Notes: generated by a model from the sequence alone, not told the origin. Positions 40,256 through 50,908 are shown, numbered from the stretch's first letter. The stretch: DNA of 64,000 nt from Zhongshania marina (GCF_002915595.1 NZ_PQGG01000042.1:1-64000), one strand, 5' to 3'. A program made the numbers and translations.

Positions 40256-41695
40256 TTATAGCTGTTTCAATTTTTCTTCCATATCGGCAATATCCTTTAG
40301 CCGTTTTCTAATTCGGCTTTGCTCAATATGATTGCTGCCGGTGCGGTCGTAACCGTAGCGCAGCTGTTGCTTGGCTCGTTCAAATTGGCCAACAAGAATA
40401 AAGTACTCCGCACGGGCGAGGTGTACACCCAGAATATTCCCCGCTAAGCCACGCACTTCAGCTAGCCGATACCACAGATGCGGGTCGTCGGGGCGACGCT
40501 GAGACTGCGTACTTAATAAATGGTCAGCTTCGTCGTAGCGATTGGCGTCTTGCAGGGCCTCGGCCAGTGCCATTGTATATGGGTTGTTGCCGGGGCTAAT
40601 AGCCAATTGCCTACTAAGCATGGCAATGGCTTTGTCATACTCTTTTTTGCCCATGAGTATGTCCGCCTCGGCAATGCGATAGGCAATGCGGTCGCCGTCG
40701 TCTTTTAGCAGGGGCTCGAGCTTTTCCCGTGCTTCGTCCCAGCGTTCTAGTTTGATGAGGGCAATTACCACGCCGTAGCGATGGGCTTCACCGTTAACGC
40801 CGGAGCTGCCAGACCAGTTTTTAAGTTGATCTTCGGCGTTATTACTGTGAAACAGGGTAGCGCGCATTTTCATCAACTGATAATTCAGATTGTCGGTATA
40901 GACTTTGCGCGGATATTGGCGGGCGCGGTTTTTACTGTCGGCGACACGGCTATCGGTCAGCGGGTGAGTTAGCAAAAACTCTGGGGGTTTGGAGCGGGCG
41001 TAGCGCAGATTTTTGCCCATGTTTTCGAACATGCTCGGTACGCCATTAGGGTCTAAGCCGGTTTTTGCCAAGGTTTCCATGCCTAGGCGATCTGCTTCTT
41101 GTTCATTTTGACGACTAAAGCGCAATTGACTATCTAGCGCTGCGGCCTGGGTTGCCGTAATGGCGGCCATGCCGGCATCTGCGCCGGCGGTGGCGGCAAG
41201 CACTACGCCAGCGAGTAAACCCGCAAGGGTTGGTATGGTATTTTGCGCAGACTTGTCTAGTGAGCGAGTGAAATGACGCTGGCTAATGTGGGCTATTTCG
41301 TGGGCGAGTACGCCGGCGAGTTGGGCTTCGTTGTCAGTGTTTAGAAATAAACCGCTGTGCACACCAATCACGCCACCGGGTACCGCAAAGGCGTTAATGG
41401 TGGGGTTATCCACAACCACGGTTTCTAGGCGTCGGTCTTTTAGCTCGCTGTTAGATACCAGGCGGTAAAGTAGTGATTCAATATAATCCTGCATCAGCGG
41501 ATCATCGACGGTTTTTACACTATTGCGGAACATTTTAAGCCACATTCTGCCCAAGTCGTGCTCTTGCTGGGCGGAATAGCGCGACGCTGTAACGTCCCCT
41601 AGATCAGGTAAATTAGTGGATGGGCTGTTATCTGCGAGGCTAAGGCCTGCAGTGAGTAGTAAACCAATACCGAGCAGATGTTTAAACACAGTCAA
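40256..41695 (-). CDS. bepA: M48 metalloprotease/chaperone BepA (YfgC)
   Basis: 479 residues: signal peptide (to about residue 21), M48 peptidase domain with zinc motif HEIAH (H132, E133, H136) and a downstream glutamate in 'NEQEADRLGM', and a C-terminal half of TPR-like helices. BepA promotes assembly of LptD and degrades stalled outer-membrane proteins in the periplasm. Length and order match E. coli BepA (487 residues). Confidence 0.9.
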   Translation of the reverse strand: MTVFKHLLGIGLLLTAGLSLADNSPSTNLPDLGDVTASRYSAQQEHDLGRMWLKMFRNSVKTVDDPLMQDYIESLLYRLVSNSELKDRRLETVVVDNPTINAFAVPGGVIGVHSGLFLNTDNEAQLAGVLAHEIAHISQRHFTRSLDKSAQNTIPTLAGLLAGVVLAATAGADAGMAAITATQAAALDSQLRFSRQNEQEADRLGMETLAKTGLDPNGVPSMFENMGKNLRYARSKPPEFLLTHPLTDSRVADSKNRARQYPRKVYTDNLNYQLMKMRATLFHSNNAEDQLKNWSGSSGVNGEAHRYGVVIALIKLERWDEAREKLEPLLKDDGDRIAYRIAEADILMGKKEYDKAIAMLSRQLAISPGNNPYTMALAEALQDANRYDEADHLLSTQSQRRPDDPHLWYRLAEVRGLAGNILGVHLARAEYFILVGQFERAKQQLRYGYDRTGSNHIEQSRIRKRLKDIADMEEKLKQL

Positions 41696-41947
41696 TCTTA
41701 TATACCTTGCATCGCGAAAATAGTGCGGTCTTTTATCATACTAGAGCGCTTAGCCTATGACCTTCTTATTCATTAAAAGTGCTTGTTTAAGTAGGTGTAA
41801 ATTATTGTTCTCGTTAGGCCGCGACGCGATCCCTTGGGGCGCTCGACGTCGCAGGCTATACTAGGGGCCAACGGCGCTAAGGCATTGACCTTATAGATGC
41901 TTATATTTTAGCAGGCCTCATTATTTTATCGTTTTGATACGGAAACT

Positions 41948-42178
41948 ATGACTGAAATTAATGTCTTTTTAGATGCCGCAGGCCTAGATTGCCCGCTGCC
42001 GCTATTAAAAGCAAAACAGGCCTTAAATCGTATGGCCAGTGGCGAAGTACTAGAAGTGTTAGCGACCGATGCCGGTTCTGTGCGGGATTTTGAGGTATTT
42101 GCCAAGCAAAGCGGCAATACTTTGCTATTGAGCGAAGATAACGTTGGCACCTATCGCTATCTCTTTAAAAAGAAGTAA
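41948..42178 (+). CDS. tusA: TusA-family sulfur carrier protein
   Basis: 76 residues with the CPxP motif at C15 ('DAAGLDCPLPLLKAKQAL') and the 'SVRDFEVFAKQSGNTLL' C-terminal half. TusA relays persulfide sulfur from cysteine desulfurase for tRNA thiolation and other pathways. It precedes perM by 42 bases, an arrangement common in gammaproteobacteria between bepA and perM. Confidence 0.9.
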   Translation: MTEINVFLDAAGLDCPLPLLKAKQALNRMASGEVLEVLATDAGSVRDFEVFAKQSGNTLLLSEDNVGTYRYLFKKK

Positions 42179-42220
42179 CACTGCCCGACTCACGTCACCA
42201 ACTTTATAGGAATCTCAGTC

Positions 42221-43306
42221 ATGCTGGGTATTGTTCGTTCATGGTTTGACCGCCTGTTCGCAGAAGAAGAAACAGTGGTGCTGCTGCTGTTGATTGGCGC
42301 GTGTTTTTTGTTAATGGTGACGTTGGGTAATGTATTGGTGCCTATTGTTGCCAGTATTGTTTTAGCGTTTATGATGCAGGGCATTATTGCTCGCCTCAGT
42401 AATATGGGCATGTCTCGCTGGCTGACGATTGCCATCACTTATCTGGTTTTTGTCAGTATTTTCTTTGGTGTTTTAGTAGTGCTACTGCCGCTGGTTTGGC
42501 AGCAGTTGACGAATCTTTTTCAAGAATTACCTGCCATGCTGCGTAAGCTTCAGCAACTTTTGCTGCTACTTCCACAGCGCTCGGAAATGTTCACTGAACA
42601 GCAAATTCGCGACTGGATGGCCCTGGCCAGCAAAGAACTCGGCTCAGTTGGGCAGTACTTGCTGTCATTCTCTATTGCCCAGCTCCCGAATGTGGTCGGT
42701 TTAGTTATAAATATCATTCTGATTCCGATACTGGTGTTTTTCTTTTTGAAAGATAAAGAGACCATCCTGTCTTGGCTGGCGAGCTTTTTACCTGGGCGGC
42801 GTCCCCTGCTAAGCGCAGTTTGGGCAGAAATGAATGTTCAGGTTGCCAACTATGTTCGCGGTAAAGCGGTAGAGATTGTCATCGTCGGTTTTGTCTCGTA
42901 TATCGCCTTTGTGGTGATTGGCTTGAACTACTCGGCCTTGCTGGCGTTGGCGGTCGGGCTGTCGGTGGTTATTCCCTATATCGGCGCGGCGGTGGTTACC
43001 TTGCCGGTATTGCTCGTGGGCTTTATTCAATGGGGCTGGGGAGGGGAGTTTTTTACCCTGTTTATTGTCTACAGCGTGATTCAAGGCCTCGATGGCAATG
43101 TCTTGGTGCCGCTATTGTTTTCAGAAGCAGTGAATATGCACCCTGTGGCGATTATTGTTGCGGTATTAGTCTTCGGCGGTTTCTGGGGGATTTGGGGGGT
43201 GTTTTTTGCCATCCCATTGGCCACCCTTGTGAAGGCAATTTTATATGCGTGGCCGCGGCCCAAGGTGGCGGGAGAGAACACGACGGATATGCTGGCCGAC
43301 GAATAA
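42221..43306 (+). CDS. perM: AI-2E family transporter PerM
   Basis: 361 residues with about eight membrane helices and AI-2E family signatures 'QVANYVRGKAVEIVIVG' and 'PYIGAAVVTLPVLLVG' followed by 'VIQGLDGNVLVPLLF'. PerM-like proteins are putative permeases; their substrate in this context is unknown. Located after tusA and before an M16 protease. Confidence 0.85.
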   Translation: MLGIVRSWFDRLFAEEETVVLLLLIGACFLLMVTLGNVLVPIVASIVLAFMMQGIIARLSNMGMSRWLTIAITYLVFVSIFFGVLVVLLPLVWQQLTNLFQELPAMLRKLQQLLLLLPQRSEMFTEQQIRDWMALASKELGSVGQYLLSFSIAQLPNVVGLVINIILIPILVFFFLKDKETILSWLASFLPGRRPLLSAVWAEMNVQVANYVRGKAVEIVIVGFVSYIAFVVIGLNYSALLALAVGLSVVIPYIGAAVVTLPVLLVGFIQWGWGGEFFTLFIVYSVIQGLDGNVLVPLLFSEAVNMHPVAIIVAVLVFGGFWGIWGVFFAIPLATLVKAILYAWPRPKVAGENTTDMLADE

Positions 43307-43342
43307 CAGAGAAAAATCATTCAACGTGGTGAAGGAAGGTTT

Positions 43343-46177
43343 GTGAAATATTTGAAATCAGTGACTTTGTTTGTCCTCATTTTTCAGTTGGCAGCCTGCA
43401 GTTGGTTGAATCTAGGTGATGCCAGTGAAGGGGTTTTAAAACCCGTCAGTGACCAGCGCGAATATCGCTATATCGAGCTTGAAAATGGTCTGCGGGTTAT
43501 GCTGATTTCAGATGCGGGGGCCGACAAAGCCGCCGCGTCCTTAGACGTGAATGTGGGTAGTCGCCAAGACCCCAAAGACTATCAAGGTTTGGCGCATTTT
43601 TTAGAGCACATGTTATTTTTGGGCACTGAAAAATACCCAGAGGCCGGTGCCTATCAGGCATATATCACTGCCCACGGTGGTAGTCACAACGCCTTTACCA
43701 GCTTTGAACACACCAATTACTTTTTTGATATTAGCGCCGATTCTTTAGAGCCGGCACTGGATCAATTCGCCCAGTTTTTTGTGGGGCCATTATTTAATGC
43801 TGAGTATGTGCAGCGTGAAGTGAACGCGGTGAATTCCGAGTATCGCGCCCGTATACGTGACGATCAGCGCCGTGAGTTGGCGGTGTTTAAGTCGCAGCTA
43901 AATCAAGAACACCCCTTCGCCAAATTTTCGGTGGGTAACCTCGACACGCTGCACAGCAGCGAAGAGGCGGCACTGCGGGAGCAGCTGCTGAGTTTTTATC
44001 GCAAAAATTACTCTGCCAACATCATGACCTTAACGGTAATTGGTCGTGAGTCATTGGCGGACTTAGAGGCTCTTGTGCGGCCCAAATTCAGCGCTGTAAA
44101 AAATCGCAATCGTCATTTGGCGGCTATCGATGCACCTTTATTTAAGGCCGGCGACTTACCGCGCTGGATAAATATTCAACCGGTGCAAAATCGTCGTTCG
44201 CTGTCGGTTAATTTCCCAGTACCCGATGCGGAGCAATACTGGCGCAGCAAGCCCTTGAACTATATCGGTAATATTCTGGGGCATGAAGGCGATGGCAGCT
44301 TGCTGTCGGTGCTTAAAGCGCGAGGCTGGGCCGAAAATTTAAGTGCGGGCCAGAGCTTTGATTATCAGGGCGGTGCGCTGTTTGGTGTTGACGTTTCTTT
44401 AACTGATGCAGGCCTTAAGCATGTCGACGAGATTGTTGGTTTGATTTACGAAGGCATTGCGCAGCTACGTGACAGCGGCATTGAAGAATGGCGTTTTGAA
44501 GAGCAGGCGGGCTTAGCCAAACAAGAGTTTATGTTTAGGGCGCAAAATGCACCGATAAACGAAGTGGTTCAGCTATCTATGGCGCTGCAGAAATATCCTG
44601 CCCAAGAGTTACTGCGTGGGCCGTATTTGATGGGTGACTATCGGCCTGACGTTTTAAAAGAATTTTTGGCGGTGATGACGCCAGAAAATAGCTACATCAG
44701 CTTGGTGGCACCGGATGTGAGTGTCGATGCCGAGATTGCTCGCTATCAAGTTAATTACGGCCAGCGTGAAGTCAGCGCCGAGCAATTAAGTGCTTTGACC
44801 AAAAGCGATACCGCAGGTCTTGGTTTGCCGGCAAAGAATAATTTTGTCGCCTCTGATTTTAGCCTCAAAGCAGGTGGAGAATCTGCGCCTAAGCTATTGG
44901 CCAGTGCGCCAATTGAGTTGTGGCTGAATACTGACGATGTATTTGAATTGCCAAAGGGGCGAGTGTATTTATTGCTCGAGTCTGAGGAGGCGGTGACGGA
45001 CGCGGAGCAGCGTGCAAAGAGTGATTTATGGCTGCGTATGGTGAAAGATCAGCTAAATGAGTTGGCTTATCCAGCACAGTTAGCGGGCTTGGATTTTGAT
45101 GTGTCGGTGGGGTGGCGCGGTATTCAAATCAGCGTCGGCGGCTTCAATCAGAAGCAGGGCGAACTGCTGGCTGAGTTACTGGCGGTATTGAAAGCCCCAG
45201 AATGGCAGCAAAGTCGCTTTTCAAGATTAAAGGCGCAGCGCCTTCGTCAGTTTGAAAATGCCCGTCGCCAATCACCTTATCAGCAGGTGGTTGCTGAATT
45301 ACCACGAATGCTGAATCGCGAGACGCCAGGTTTAGTAGAACACGAAGCCGCGACTCAGGCTGCTGATATGGCCGCCGTTGCCGAGCATGTGAATTCAGTA
45401 ATGAAAAATCTGCATTTACGTATGTTGGTAGATGGCAATTTTGACGAGGCCGACGCCGAGGCGTTGGCTGAGGTGGTGACGACAGCGCTACCAAATGCAG
45501 TAGAAACACGGTCGCCGGCGCAGTTTGTGACGCAATTGGCCGCAGGAACGGCGGTGCGAAAAATTGCTGCGGAGCATGACGACAGCGCGGTGCTCTTGTA
45601 TGTGCAAAGTGCGGTTAAGGGCATGCAGGCGCGGGTGGCGATGGGCTTAACAGCGCAGATGATGAGTGCAGATTTCTATCATCAATTGCGTACGGAAAAG
45701 CAGTTGGGTTATGTCGTTAGCGCCAGTGTTTACCCTCAGCGTGAAGTTGCCGGCATGATCTTTTTAGTGCAGTCGCCGGTGCTTGATCCCGCCGCAGTTC
45801 AGGGTGAGATTAATGCATACATTCAGCAGTGGCTGACCACTGGTGTAGACGAAGCAAGTTTCAATAAACATAAGGCTGGCTTGTTGCTACGTCTTGCAGA
45901 GCAGCCTGAAAATTTATGGGACGCCGCAGCCCGTCACTGGCAGGATTTGCTGGACGATTATCCCAAGTTTAATAGCCGCGAATTATTGCTAGAGGCCCTA
46001 GAGGGCTTGAGTTACAGCGACTGGCTTGCGGCAACCCAACGCGATTTTGCGGCGAACAAGCAGCGCGCTCTGCTGGTGTATAACGCCGGTAAATGGCCGA
46101 AGTCGATTCCTGCCGGAAAGGCGAGTGGCGAGCCTGCTAAGTTTAAGGCCGCCTTACCCGCTTACCGCTTTGAGTAA
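43343..46177 (+). CDS. M16 family insulinase-like metalloprotease (lipoprotein)
   Basis: 944 residues, GTG start after AAGGAAGG. The N-terminus is a lipoprotein signal with lipobox LAAC (C19). The inverted zinc motif HFLEH (H85, E88, H89) lies in the first M16 domain, and three further M16-like domains follow, as in E. coli protease III (pitrilysin). It probably degrades peptides in the periplasm, anchored to a membrane. The distal glutamate region 'REVNAVNSEYRA' is intact. Confidence 0.88.
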   Translation: MKYLKSVTLFVLIFQLAACSWLNLGDASEGVLKPVSDQREYRYIELENGLRVMLISDAGADKAAASLDVNVGSRQDPKDYQGLAHFLEHMLFLGTEKYPEAGAYQAYITAHGGSHNAFTSFEHTNYFFDISADSLEPALDQFAQFFVGPLFNAEYVQREVNAVNSEYRARIRDDQRRELAVFKSQLNQEHPFAKFSVGNLDTLHSSEEAALREQLLSFYRKNYSANIMTLTVIGRESLADLEALVRPKFSAVKNRNRHLAAIDAPLFKAGDLPRWINIQPVQNRRSLSVNFPVPDAEQYWRSKPLNYIGNILGHEGDGSLLSVLKARGWAENLSAGQSFDYQGGALFGVDVSLTDAGLKHVDEIVGLIYEGIAQLRDSGIEEWRFEEQAGLAKQEFMFRAQNAPINEVVQLSMALQKYPAQELLRGPYLMGDYRPDVLKEFLAVMTPENSYISLVAPDVSVDAEIARYQVNYGQREVSAEQLSALTKSDTAGLGLPAKNNFVASDFSLKAGGESAPKLLASAPIELWLNTDDVFELPKGRVYLLLESEEAVTDAEQRAKSDLWLRMVKDQLNELAYPAQLAGLDFDVSVGWRGIQISVGGFNQKQGELLAELLAVLKAPEWQQSRFSRLKAQRLRQFENARRQSPYQQVVAELPRMLNRETPGLVEHEAATQAADMAAVAEHVNSVMKNLHLRMLVDGNFDEADAEALAEVVTTALPNAVETRSPAQFVTQLAAGTAVRKIAAEHDDSAVLLYVQSAVKGMQARVAMGLTAQMMSADFYHQLRTEKQLGYVVSASVYPQREVAGMIFLVQSPVLDPAAVQGEINAYIQQWLTTGVDEASFNKHKAGLLLRLAEQPENLWDAAARHWQDLLDDYPKFNSRELLLEALEGLSYSDWLAATQRDFAANKQRALLVYNAGKWPKSIPAGKASGEPAKFKAALPAYRFE

Positions 46178-46544
46178 TTTGAAGGCAATGGCTTGCAGGT
46201 TGTAAGCCATTGTTTTTGATGCATTCTATGATGATGTTGTAATAGTTTATTCACATAAAAAATAGTTTCATTTAGTTGATTTATGCATAAAAAGCTGTGA
46301 GAATTTCCGTCGCCCAAATCTGTAAACCAGATCTTGGGTGTAGGTAAAAAATCCTGTATTCGGGTGCTCGTAGGCTCAAAAGGCTCGCGTTTTGCCCAAC
46401 TAGGCCAGGTGATAACCGTCACTCACAGGCTGATTCCAAGCACCCGGAGCTGATCGCTCTCCGGTGAGTCAGTTGTAAGCGGAACACATCCAAGCTCAAT
46501 GCTTGCTGGTCTGGACAGCCCACTGTATTGGTAAAGGACTGTGT
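46178..46544 (+). other. Long intergenic leader before aceE with inverted repeats
   Basis: No gene is recognisable here. The stretch holds an imperfect inverted repeat CCCAAATCTG/CAGATCTTGGG (about 46313-46338) and a hairpin CCGGAG/CTCCGG (46444-46464). A standard PdhR operator (ATTGGTN3ACCAAT) is not seen. The region probably contains the aceE promoter and a structured leader. Confidence 0.4.
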
Positions 46545-49208
46545 ATGTATCAAGACCATGATTTGCGTGAAGACTTAGATCCCCAAGAAACCCAAGAGTG
46601 GCTAGAAGCCCTTGATGGCGTATTAAAAAATGGTGGTCGGGCACGCACTGCATTTTTGATGAAAAGACTGGCCAAGCACGCAACACGTGCTGGCACCGAG
46701 CTTCCCTCCGCAATTACCACCTCATTCCGCAATACCATCGAACCGAATAACGAACGCCGCATGCCGGGTGATTTGTTTATGGAGCGTAAAATTCGCTCAA
46801 TGATTCGTTGGAATGCCTTGGCGATGGTGATGCGCGCCAATGACAATAATGAGGGCTTGGGCGGCCATATTTCGAGCTTTTCGTCCTCTGCAACCTTGTA
46901 CGATGTGGGCTTTAACTATTTCTTCTGCGGCGGCGAAAAGGCCGATTTAATCTACTACCAAGGCCACAGCTCACCGGGTATGTATGCGCGTTCCTATCTT
47001 GAGGGGCGTATTGATGAAACTCAGCTAGATAACTTCCGTCGCGAAGTCGACGGCAATGGCCTGTCTTCGTACCCACACCCTTGGCTAATGCCCGATTACT
47101 GGCAGTTCCCTACGGTGAGTATGGGGCTGGGGCCGATTCAGGCGATATACCAAGCGCACGTAATGAAGTACCAGCAAAGCCGTGGTTTGGTTGATCATGG
47201 CGACCGTAAAGTGTGGTGCTTTATGGGTGACGGCGAGAGTGACGAGCCAGAATCACTGGGATCTATCGCCTTGGCGGGTCGTGAAAGGCTAGATAATTTA
47301 ATTTTTGTTGTTAATTGTAATTTGCAGCGGCTTGATGGGCCGGTGCGGGGCAACGGCAAAATTATTCAGGAGCTGGAAGGTGTTTTCCGTGGCGCCGGCT
47401 GGAATGTTGTTAAAGTTATCTGGGGCCGACACTGGGATAAATTATTAGAAAAAGACACCACCGGCTTATTGCGCCGCCGTATGAACGAAGTGGTTGATGG
47501 CGAGCTGCAAAACTACAAAGCCAATGGTGGTGCCTACACCCGTAAACATTTCTTTGGTAAATACCCCGAGTTGTTAGAGTTGGTAAAAGACCTGTCCGAT
47601 GAAGATATTATGTATCTCAATCGCGGCGGTCACGACCCATACAAAGTTTACGCAGCCTATGCGCAGGCGATGGAAACCAAGGATCGTCCGACCGTGATAC
47701 TGGCCATGACCGTAAAAGGCTACGGTCTAGGTGATGGTGGCGAAGCGCAAAATGAAGCGCACTCGGTTAAAAAGCTAGATTTAGAAGAACTGAAAAAATT
47801 CCGAGATCGTTTTGGCGTCCCCATTAGCGACGATGATTTGAAATCGGTGCCGTATTACCGCCCAGCCGAAGATAGCCCAGAAATGGTCTATATGCGTAAA
47901 CGTCGTGAAAAACTTGGCGGCTTTTTACCCGCTCGTCAGGCAGATTTTCAGGCGGTCACAACACCGAGTTTAGACACCTTTAGCGCCCAGCTAAAAGCTA
48001 CCGGTAAGCGTGAAATTTCATCGACGATGGCGTTTGTGCGTATGCTGTCTAGCTTGGTAAAAGACAAGGAAGTGGGTTCTCGCATCGTACCAATCGTACC
48101 GGATGAGGCGCGTACCTTTGGTATGGAGGGCATGTTCCGTCAGCTAGGTATTTATTCCTCGCAGGGGCAGCGTTATACGCCGCATGACTCTGATCAAATC
48201 ATGTACTACAAAGAAGATAAGCAGGGGCAAATCCTAGAAGAGGGGATTACCGAGGCCGGTGCGTTTTCTGCGTGGTTGGCGGCGGCGACTTCCTATAGCA
48301 ACCACCATTACCCGATGATTCCGTTTTACATTTTCTATTCAATGTTTGGTTTTCAGCGGATTATGGATCTTGCTTGGGCGGCGGGTGATTCGCAGGCGCG
48401 GGGCTTCTTGATTGGCGCGACTGCCGGTCGTACGACCCTTAACGGTGAGGGCTTGCAGCACCAAGACGGCCATAGCCACCTGATGGCAAATATGATTCCA
48501 AACTGCATTTCTTACGACCCAACCTATTCCCACGAGCTAGCCGTTATTATTCAAGACGGTATGCGGCGTATGTACCAAGACAAGGAAAATGTTTATTACT
48601 ACGTTACGGTAATGAACGAAAACTACGCCCACCCCGATATGCCTGAGGGCTGTGCAGAAGGCATCATAAAGGGTCTGTATTGTCTTGCGCCATCGGCGCT
48701 TAAAAAGCCAAAACTAAAAGTGCAGTTGATGGGCTCGGGCACGATATTGCGTGAAGTTGAAGCAGCGGCGGCAATCCTAAAATCTGACTACAAAGTCGAG
48801 GCTGATATTTGGAGTGCGACAAGTATTAATCTGCTACGTCGGGACGGTTTGGATTGCGAGCGCTGGAATATGATGCACCCGGAAAGTGATGCGCGCGTGC
48901 CGTATGTGACTGAGCAGTTGCGCGGCAAGCAGGGGCCGGTCATTTGTGCAACAGACTATATTAAGTCCTACGGCGAGCAGTTGCGGCCTTATATTGAGGC
49001 CCGCTATGTGGTGCTGGGTACCGACGGTTATGGCCGATCAGACACCCGCGCCAAACTGCGTCAGCACTTTGAAGTAGACCGCCAGTACATTGTTGTTGCG
49101 GCATTAAAAGCCTTGGCCGACGATGGACAGCTCGCTGCAAGCGAAGTGACAAAAGCAATTAAGGCTTTTGGTTTAGATGTGGATAAATTGAATCCACTTT
49201 ATCGCTAA
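46545..49208 (+). CDS. aceE: Pyruvate dehydrogenase E1 component (homodimeric)
   Basis: 887 residues, the size of E. coli AceE. The start at 46545 follows TAAAGGA. Thiamine diphosphate motif GDGE-x(n)-N ('FMGDGESDEPESLG' and 'NCNLQRLDGPV') is present, together with 'HFFGKYPELLELV' and 'GYGLGDGGEAQN'. E1 decarboxylates pyruvate and transfers the acetyl group to the lipoyl domains of AceF, encoded 21 bases downstream. Lipoamide dehydrogenase is not in this window. Confidence 0.96.
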   Translation: MYQDHDLREDLDPQETQEWLEALDGVLKNGGRARTAFLMKRLAKHATRAGTELPSAITTSFRNTIEPNNERRMPGDLFMERKIRSMIRWNALAMVMRANDNNEGLGGHISSFSSSATLYDVGFNYFFCGGEKADLIYYQGHSSPGMYARSYLEGRIDETQLDNFRREVDGNGLSSYPHPWLMPDYWQFPTVSMGLGPIQAIYQAHVMKYQQSRGLVDHGDRKVWCFMGDGESDEPESLGSIALAGRERLDNLIFVVNCNLQRLDGPVRGNGKIIQELEGVFRGAGWNVVKVIWGRHWDKLLEKDTTGLLRRRMNEVVDGELQNYKANGGAYTRKHFFGKYPELLELVKDLSDEDIMYLNRGGHDPYKVYAAYAQAMETKDRPTVILAMTVKGYGLGDGGEAQNEAHSVKKLDLEELKKFRDRFGVPISDDDLKSVPYYRPAEDSPEMVYMRKRREKLGGFLPARQADFQAVTTPSLDTFSAQLKATGKREISSTMAFVRMLSSLVKDKEVGSRIVPIVPDEARTFGMEGMFRQLGIYSSQGQRYTPHDSDQIMYYKEDKQGQILEEGITEAGAFSAWLAAATSYSNHHYPMIPFYIFYSMFGFQRIMDLAWAAGDSQARGFLIGATAGRTTLNGEGLQHQDGHSHLMANMIPNCISYDPTYSHELAVIIQDGMRRMYQDKENVYYYVTVMNENYAHPDMPEGCAEGIIKGLYCLAPSALKKPKLKVQLMGSGTILREVEAAAAILKSDYKVEADIWSATSINLLRRDGLDCERWNMMHPESDARVPYVTEQLRGKQGPVICATDYIKSYGEQLRPYIEARYVVLGTDGYGRSDTRAKLRQHFEVDRQYIVVAALKALADDGQLAASEVTKAIKAFGLDVDKLNPLYR

Positions 49209-49229
49209 TAGTTTAGAAGGATTTTTTTT

Positions 49230-50876
49230 GTGGCAAAAGAAACGGTAAAAATTCCTGACCTAGGTGGCGGTGAAGTTGATGTCATTGAGGTCTGCGTCAA
49301 GGTGGGCGATGTCGTCGCTAAGGAAGACTCGTTGGTGGTACTAGAGTCCGAAAAAGCGTCTATGGAAATCCCCTCGCCAACAGCCGGCAAGGTGTTAAGT
49401 ATTAGCCTTAAAGAGGGCAGCACGGTAAGTGAAGGCGACGTCATTCTTGAAATAGAAGTAGAAGGCGAGGCGTCCTCAGAAGCTGCTGCGGAAGAGCCAT
49501 CTCAGACGGAAGCGAAACCTGTGGAGGAAGCCGAGCAAGCGGCGGCACCATCAACAGCTGCGCCGGCGAAAAGTGAAAAGCCTGCTGCCGGCGGTTTGAA
49601 ACGTGAAATGATCAAAGTGCCAGACATCGGTGCTAGCGATGGCATAGAGGTTATTGAGGTTTGTATCGCGGAGGGCGACGAAGTTGGCGAAGGTGATTCG
49701 CTGATTGTATTGGAGTCTGACAAAGCCTCAATGGAGGTGCCTTCACCCTATAGCGGTAAAATTGTGTCGGTGGCGATTAAGACCGGCGACAATGCCAAGC
49801 AGGGTACGGCCATTGCGGAAATTGAATATCAAGCCACTGCAGAAGAGTCTGACGCCGAGTTTGAAACGCCAGATAAGGTGCCAGAAAAAGCACCAGAGAA
49901 GCCCGCTCCGGTGCCAGAAAAATCTGCTCTTGCGGCGAGTAAACCAGCAGAACCGTTTGTTCCCTCTGTTGTTAGTCATGCCGATGTGTATGCGGGGCCG
50001 GCGGTGCGCAAATTGGCAAGGGAGTTTGGTATCGAGCTGGAGCAGGTAACCGGTACTGGGCCGCGCAATCGAATTCTTAAAGAAGATCTGCAGCAATTTG
50101 TAAAAGATCTAGCGACGGGCAAAGCAGCGGCGCCGGCTTCTGGCATTCCCGCTATTCCAGAGGTTGACTTCAGCCAGTTTGGTGAAATTGACGTTCAGCC
50201 AATGACGAAGCTGCATAAACTAACTGCGGCGAATATGCATCGCAGTTGGGTGAATCTTCCCCATGTGACGCAGTTTGATGAAGTAGATATTAGTGACTTA
50301 GAAGACTTCCGCGCCAGCGTGAAAAAAGAAGGCGAGCAGCGTGGTGTTAAGCTTACGCCATTGCCTTTCTTGCTCAAAGCGGCGGCACTCGCGCTGCGTA
50401 CCCATCCTAAGTTTAATGCCTCGTTGAGTAGCGATGGTGAAAACATAGTCTTTAAAAAGTATGTCAATATAGGTATCGCTGTAGACACCCCTGCAGGATT
50501 GGTTGTACCGGTTATTCGCGATGTTGATAAAAAATCGTTGTGGGAACTCGCTGCAGAATCCGCCGAGTTAGCGCAGAAGGCGAAGGATCGTAAACTCAAA
50601 TCCGCCGATATGCAGGGCGGCTGCTTTACGATCTCTAGTCTTGGCAACATTGGTGGCACCGGCTTTACCCCAATTATCAATGCGCCAGAAGTGGCGATTA
50701 TGGGGGTGTCTAAATTAGCTGTTAAACCCCAGTGGAATGGCAGCGAATTCCTGCCCCGTAAAATGTTGCCGGTTTCTTTGTCTTATGACCATCGTGCGAT
50801 AAACGGTGTTGATGCTGGGCAGTTCTTTACTTTTATGGGGGAGATATTGGTAGATATACGGCGCTTGTTGCTGTAA
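49230..50876 (+). CDS. aceF: Pyruvate dehydrogenase E2, dihydrolipoamide acetyltransferase
   Basis: 548 residues, GTG start. Two lipoyl domains (lysines in 'ESEKASME' and 'ESDKASME', about residues 41 and 164), proline/alanine-rich linkers, a peripheral-subunit-binding domain ('AGPAVRKLAREFGIEL', near 250) and a catalytic domain with DHRAINGVD. E. coli AceF has three lipoyl domains; two is common in Pseudomonas and relatives. A 15-bp stem hairpin follows the stop. Confidence 0.96.
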   Translation: MAKETVKIPDLGGGEVDVIEVCVKVGDVVAKEDSLVVLESEKASMEIPSPTAGKVLSISLKEGSTVSEGDVILEIEVEGEASSEAAAEEPSQTEAKPVEEAEQAAAPSTAAPAKSEKPAAGGLKREMIKVPDIGASDGIEVIEVCIAEGDEVGEGDSLIVLESDKASMEVPSPYSGKIVSVAIKTGDNAKQGTAIAEIEYQATAEESDAEFETPDKVPEKAPEKPAPVPEKSALAASKPAEPFVPSVVSHADVYAGPAVRKLAREFGIELEQVTGTGPRNRILKEDLQQFVKDLATGKAAAPASGIPAIPEVDFSQFGEIDVQPMTKLHKLTAANMHRSWVNLPHVTQFDEVDISDLEDFRASVKKEGEQRGVKLTPLPFLLKAAALALRTHPKFNASLSSDGENIVFKKYVNIGIAVDTPAGLVVPVIRDVDKKSLWELAAESAELAQKAKDRKLKSADMQGGCFTISSLGNIGGTGFTPIINAPEVAIMGVSKLAVKPQWNGSEFLPRKMLPVSLSYDHRAINGVDAGQFFTFMGEILVDIRRLLL

Positions 50877-50908
50877 GGCTTGTAGCAACCACTCTTCGTA
50901 AAACTTAG

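Noticed and set aside
46162-46422. Leftward open frame in the aceE leader
   Set aside because: No motif, no ribosome-binding site, and it overlaps the end of the M16 protease gene.
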